Part shown: in pieces, positions 16,023-18,631 of the stretch
Numbering within the stretch: position 1 is the stretch's first letter
Layout: the number at the start of each line of letters is the position of its first letter
Assembly (NCBI GenBank): GCA_041689775.1
Contig: JBDNFP010000223.1
Span: forward strand, 1 to 18,631
Direction: 5' to 3'
Source: JBDNFP01 sp041689775
GTDB taxonomy: Bacteria; Bacteroidota; Bacteroidia; Cytophagales; Spirosomataceae
Length of the DNA stretch: 18,631 nt
The notes under the pieces: generated by a model
The model's input: the letters and a program-made list of their open reading frames with translations, nothing else
Database searches by the model: none
What the model was told of the DNA's origin: nothing
Made by a program: the position numbers and the translations under genes

Positions 16023-16301
16023 TTGATTCTTATTCTGCCGCCATAAACTGATGAAGCTTCTAAAATCTCAAAATCTACTCCTAGTTGTTGAAGTAAATAT
16101 CCAGCAGAAAGTCCACCAGCTCCGGCTCCAATAATTATAACTTTTCCAGAAAATTTAGTACCGATGCCTTCGCCTTTCTCACAAGAGGTTAAGGAAGTTT
16201 GAAATGGAAAATCTACCCCAAGAATTTCGCATATCTTTATAAATTCTTTTCTTGTTATTTAATTTTGTGTTTAATTGGCCGCAACATGAGAGTCAACCAA
16301 T

Positions 16302-18254
16302 CTACCGTGTTATCAGCAGATTATCTACCCGTTCAATGCTTGGAGGAGGAGTGTGAATCCTGAAATTTTCGGGATTATAAAAGTTCTCCCACTTCTCCCA
16401 ACCGGAGCCATTGGTTAGTTTTTTCCGTAACGCGATCAGGCTCTTTTTTAACTCCTCGCTTTTTTGTTTCACGGATGCCGGGTCACTGAGTTCATTGACG
16501 AGGCTATTATTCAGCACCAGTGCTGATTTTAGGAGTAACAGGTTCAGATTAAAAATCTCGGTTGGGTAGGCAATCTGGTCAGTAAACGACATTCTTTTAT
16601 TTCCTTCGATTGTGGGTGCAAGTTCATGGACAAGTTTCAGGGCTTGCTCGGATGCCTTGATGGAAGTCTCCACGGCTTCGAGAGATTCCAGCTTAGGGTT
16701 TTTCTTTTCGATAGTATTCAATATTTGAACGGTCTTATTCATCGTGTTTCGGAATCCCCCCAGTGGCACATTGGCTTGGTAGGTAAGTTTGAGTACTTCC
16801 ACGGTTTTTGCTGAGGCATTTTTACCAAAATAGCGGGTGGTCCAGTCCGTATAAAACTGCTCAGGATCAAACCCGATCGGGTCCCAGGCGCAGGCGGCAC
16901 TGGCCGAGATATTGAGCAGGAAGTCTTTGAAGGTTTGGCCATTCACCAGAATATTACTGGTGGCTTTACTATTTACCGCCACCAACGCACCTGCTTTGAT
17001 GCGGCCTGGGTAGGGCGATTGGGTGACATTATTGTACCACACGCCCGCATGAATATAAATGCCGAAGTTGTAGCCTTTGAAATCAGCTGGAAACTCATGG
17101 AAATTGGCAAAGCCGTGATCGGCCCACAGCATTTGGATTTCTTTACGAGGGGCAAACTCCCCACTTTCCCACAAGGGCCGCCCTTCCGACCACAGATCAC
17201 AAAAGAGTACTGCGCCGGGCCGGTGTTCCTGAATCAATTGGTACAGACCTTCAAACATTTTGTTCATGAGTTCGCCCGGTTTTACCCCAGCAGCGGCCTC
17301 TTCTTCGCATTTATAGGCCCAGTCGTAAATTGGGTGCCTGGGGCGTTGCAGAAACAGATCAGCTTTTCCAATGGGTGTTTTGGTGAGGTAGTACTCGTAA
17401 ATCTCCATCCATTTGTCGTGGTACTGCGTTAGGCAGACTTCGTCCATTTCCAGATGCCTAAACTCCCAGCCCAAATACATCGGTACTTGCACCATCATCC
17501 CTTTACTATGGGCGTAGTCAATGACCTGCTCTACCAATTCCAGGTCCGAATGAAAGTCGGTGAGTTGAATATAGTAGTCACGGAGGTAGTACTCAGGGCG
17601 ACCGAGTAAATCGTGAATATCAATGTAGTTATACCCGTGCCGCATGAGGGTATTGATCATCTCTTTCCAAAGGTCAAGCTCCACAATGAGCTTTCTCCCC
17701 TTGAAATTAGCCAGCAGGTCGTTATCGTTATCAAAGTACCCCCGGTACTGAAAAACCGGTGCTTTGGCTTGGTAGGATAAAGCCGGGATTGTGATTTTCT
17801 CTTGCGTTTTGGTAGTATACCCAATCCAGTAGGCGTTCGGATCAGTACCCAATACCGTTTTGGAAAACTCATATACTCCGTAGAAAGTACCCCGGTTGTC
17901 GGCACCCATGATGAGGTGCGTTTTGGAATTAATGCTTTTCAGGAGGTAGGTTTCAGGAGCAAGATCGCCGCTCAAAATATTGCCCGAAGCACTCGTGAGG
18001 TACTCACTCAGGTAGGTATGGGTGGCTTTGGTCCCTACATAAATCACGTGCCGGTACTTCTTTACATCGAAATTGGAGGAGTATGCACTCAGGTCTACTC
18101 GTTCCTTGCTCACTGACTCGATATCATACTTTAAATCGAGGGAAGCGTTTTGCTCAATGGAAGTGGCCTTGTCGCCATATACAATGAGAATAGTTGCTGT
18201 TGCATAATGGTTCAATAGAACGAAGAGGAGTAGGGATAGTGGTGTTTGCCGCAT
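16302..18254 (-). CDS. Secreted glycoside hydrolase-like protein (alpha-glucuronidase-like N-terminus)
   Basis: The 650 residues start with a signal peptide (MRQTPLSLLLFVLLNHYATA), so the protein is exported. The N-terminal 160 residues end with LIMGADNRGTFYGVYEFS (114-131) and then AYWIGY. This block is typical of the N-terminal alpha/beta domain that precedes the barrel in GH67, GH115 and related carbohydrate-active enzymes. It is followed by FQYRGYFDNDNDLL (168-181) and GYNYIDIHDLLGRPEYY, with regularly spaced acidic residues as in a TIM barrel. The C-terminal 200 residues are mainly helical. Catalytic residues cannot be assigned, and the length is short for GH115 (about 900 residues). The specific family is open; a plant- or host-glycan role is inferred. 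The gene is intact, unlike its neighbours, and ends 43 bases before the amine oxidase remnant begins. Confidence 0.68.
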   Translation of the reverse strand: MRQTPLSLLLFVLLNHYATATILIVYGDKATSIEQNASLDLKYDIESVSKERVDLSAYSSNFDVKKYRHVIYVGTKATHTYLSEYLTSASGNILSGDLAPETYLLKSINSKTHLIMGADNRGTFYGVYEFSKTVLGTDPNAYWIGYTTKTQEKITIPALSYQAKAPVFQYRGYFDNDNDLLANFKGRKLIVELDLWKEMINTLMRHGYNYIDIHDLLGRPEYYLRDYYIQLTDFHSDLELVEQVIDYAHSKGMMVQVPMYLGWEFRHLEMDEVCLTQYHDKWMEIYEYYLTKTPIGKADLFLQRPRHPIYDWAYKCEEEAAAGVKPGELMNKMFEGLYQLIQEHRPGAVLFCDLWSEGRPLWESGEFAPRKEIQMLWADHGFANFHEFPADFKGYNFGIYIHAGVWYNNVTQSPYPGRIKAGALVAVNSKATSNILVNGQTFKDFLLNISASAACAWDPIGFDPEQFYTDWTTRYFGKNASAKTVEVLKLTYQANVPLGGFRNTMNKTVQILNTIEKKNPKLESLEAVETSIKASEQALKLVHELAPTIEGNKRMSFTDQIAYPTEIFNLNLLLLKSALVLNNSLVNELSDPASVKQKSEELKKSLIALRKKLTNGSGWEKWENFYNPENFRIHTPPPSIERVDNLLITR

Positions 18255-18423
18255 TATATTGGGGGACTATTTCTAGGTCAGAATTTAATTCAAAAGGTTA
18301 CTAGGTCTTTAAACTACTAGTTTTTTTGCCGTAGATTGGCGGTTGTAGTTGTCAGAAAGGCACTGTTGTAGGATTTCTGATGATGGAATCGGAGACCATC
18401 ACACAGTATGTTCTGAACTATGT

Positions 18424-18631
18424 TAGGACTTTCGCTTATACAGCATGGACAGTAGGATTCATCAGTTGTTGAACCAAGTAGTCGGTGAATAAACCTTGCC
18501 TGACCTGATAGATCGTGGTCTTCATTTGCTTGGCTTTGACTTTGAGAGAAACCCACGCATGGTAACAGCAGGCCAGGTGGTTGCGCTGCGAGCGGGCCTT
18601 GCGGCACTGGCATTTTTCCGAACCCGTCAAC
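18424..18631 (-). mobile_element. Insertion sequence, 3' end of element (IS701/IS4-like), cut by window edge
   Basis: The element begins with the terminal repeat TAGGACTTTCGC at 18424-18435, the inverted partner of 127-138. The transposase stop codon (18436-18438) abuts it. The element runs rightward out of the window. It has the same orientation as the element part at 1-138, so the two parts could belong to two direct copies or, in a circular molecule, to one. Confidence 0.8.
18436..18631 (-). CDS. Transposase, C-terminal fragment (IS701/IS4-like), continues beyond right edge
   Basis: The frame is open from the window edge to TAA at 18436-18438 and encodes about 64 residues, including KARSQRNHLACCYHAWVSLK, TTIYQVRQGLFTDYLVQQL and the end PTVHAV. 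I recognise QRNHLACCYHAWVSLKVKA as the conserved C-terminal region of the same transposase group as the fragment at 1-99. A TTG at the very edge is not the start. The catalytic core is outside the window. Confidence 0.78.
   Translation of the reverse strand, partial: LTGSEKCQCRKARSQRNHLACCYHAWVSLKVKAKQMKTTIYQVRQGLFTDYLVQQLMNPTVHAV

Larger units (their letters stand above)
14478..16258 (-). pseudogene. Flavin amine oxidase remnant, split by a MITE and an IS5-type element
   Basis: The 5' fragment (16258-16023) reads RKEFIKICEILGV...LTSCEK, a Tat/lipoprotein-like leader, then KVIIIGAGAGGLSAGYLL with Glu at the end of the second strand (DFEILEASSVYGGRIR), the FAD motif of monoamine oxidase-type enzymes. 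Its start codon is now ATA. The C-terminal fragment (15024-14748) reads VGLFVVGKPALDFISRLGDD, then TQN-stop-NNEPF with TGA at 14873-14875 where the family has Trp, then NKIYLAGGEYTDGED with TAG at 14741-14743, again at a Trp position. After removing the 193-bp element and one 10-bp repeat, the frame continues VSVHTAAQSAKTAVEKIGN to a TGA at 14478, the expected C-terminus. About 250 middle residues are absent at the IS. The gene is dead; its original substrate is unknown. Confidence 0.85.

Noticed and set aside
18255..18423. Regulatory or gene content between the glycoside hydrolase-like gene and the right insertion sequence
   Set aside because: A TAACCTTTTG near 18292 resembles a -7 box but has wrong internal spacing; nothing else is seen.
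1..18631. A closed circular plasmid with a single insertion sequence joining both ends
   Set aside because: Possible in principle, but no replication or partition gene is present and the flanks of the two terminal repeats do not show a target duplication.

Overview
The window looks like chromosomal DNA of a Bacteroidota bacterium, most likely Cytophagales (Spirosoma/Dyadobacter-like). This rests on a Bacteroidota-type -7 box (TAnnTTTG) before the helicase gene, lack of consistent Shine-Dalgarno sequences, a lipoprotein aldose epimerase, a secreted FAD oxidoreductase of the type found beside glycan genes, and insertion sequences of types I recognise from that group. The taxonomic call is inference from protein style; no rRNA is present.

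Layout. Both window ends lie inside copies of the same insertion sequence, in the same orientation. The left end (1-138) holds the transposase N-terminus and one terminal repeat; the right end (18424-18631) holds the transposase C-terminus and the other. Positions 544-3982 (+) carry a D-2-hydroxyacid dehydrogenase, galactokinase and a lipoprotein aldose 1-epimerase, probably one galactose-related operon, ended by a long hairpin. Positions 4061-9077 (-) carry a VF530-family protein, a molybdopterin oxidoreductase of the YdeP type with its sulfurtransferase FdhD, and a DEAD-box RNA helicase.

From 9.3 to 16.3 kb most genes are damaged. There is a secreted peptidase E-like protein with one frameshift, an M20 amidohydrolase with one frameshift, a secreted FAD oxidoreductase with one in-frame TGA, and a flavin amine oxidase destroyed by two insertions plus nonsense changes. 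The intact exception is a secreted protein with a covalent-FMN attachment motif, coupled by an ATGA overlap to the damaged FAD oxidoreductase. An intact secreted glycoside-hydrolase-like protein (16302-18254, -) closes the gene content.

The richest region is 14478-16258. I read it as the remains of one Tat/lipoprotein-type flavin amine oxidase gene. Its 3' end was split by a 193-bp inverted-repeat element (MITE) with a perfect 10-bp target duplication; removing the element and one duplicate restores the expected amine oxidase C-terminus in frame. Its middle was replaced by a decayed IS5-type element with recognisable terminal repeats and a multiply frameshifted transposase. The MITE ends resemble those of the insertion sequence at the window edges, which may be the source of its transposase.

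I found no phage, CRISPR array, tRNA or rRNA. No clearly new multi-gene system is evident. The most interesting functional lead is the FAD oxidoreductase plus predicted FMN-flavinylated protein pair; the most interesting structural lead is the nested insertion record.
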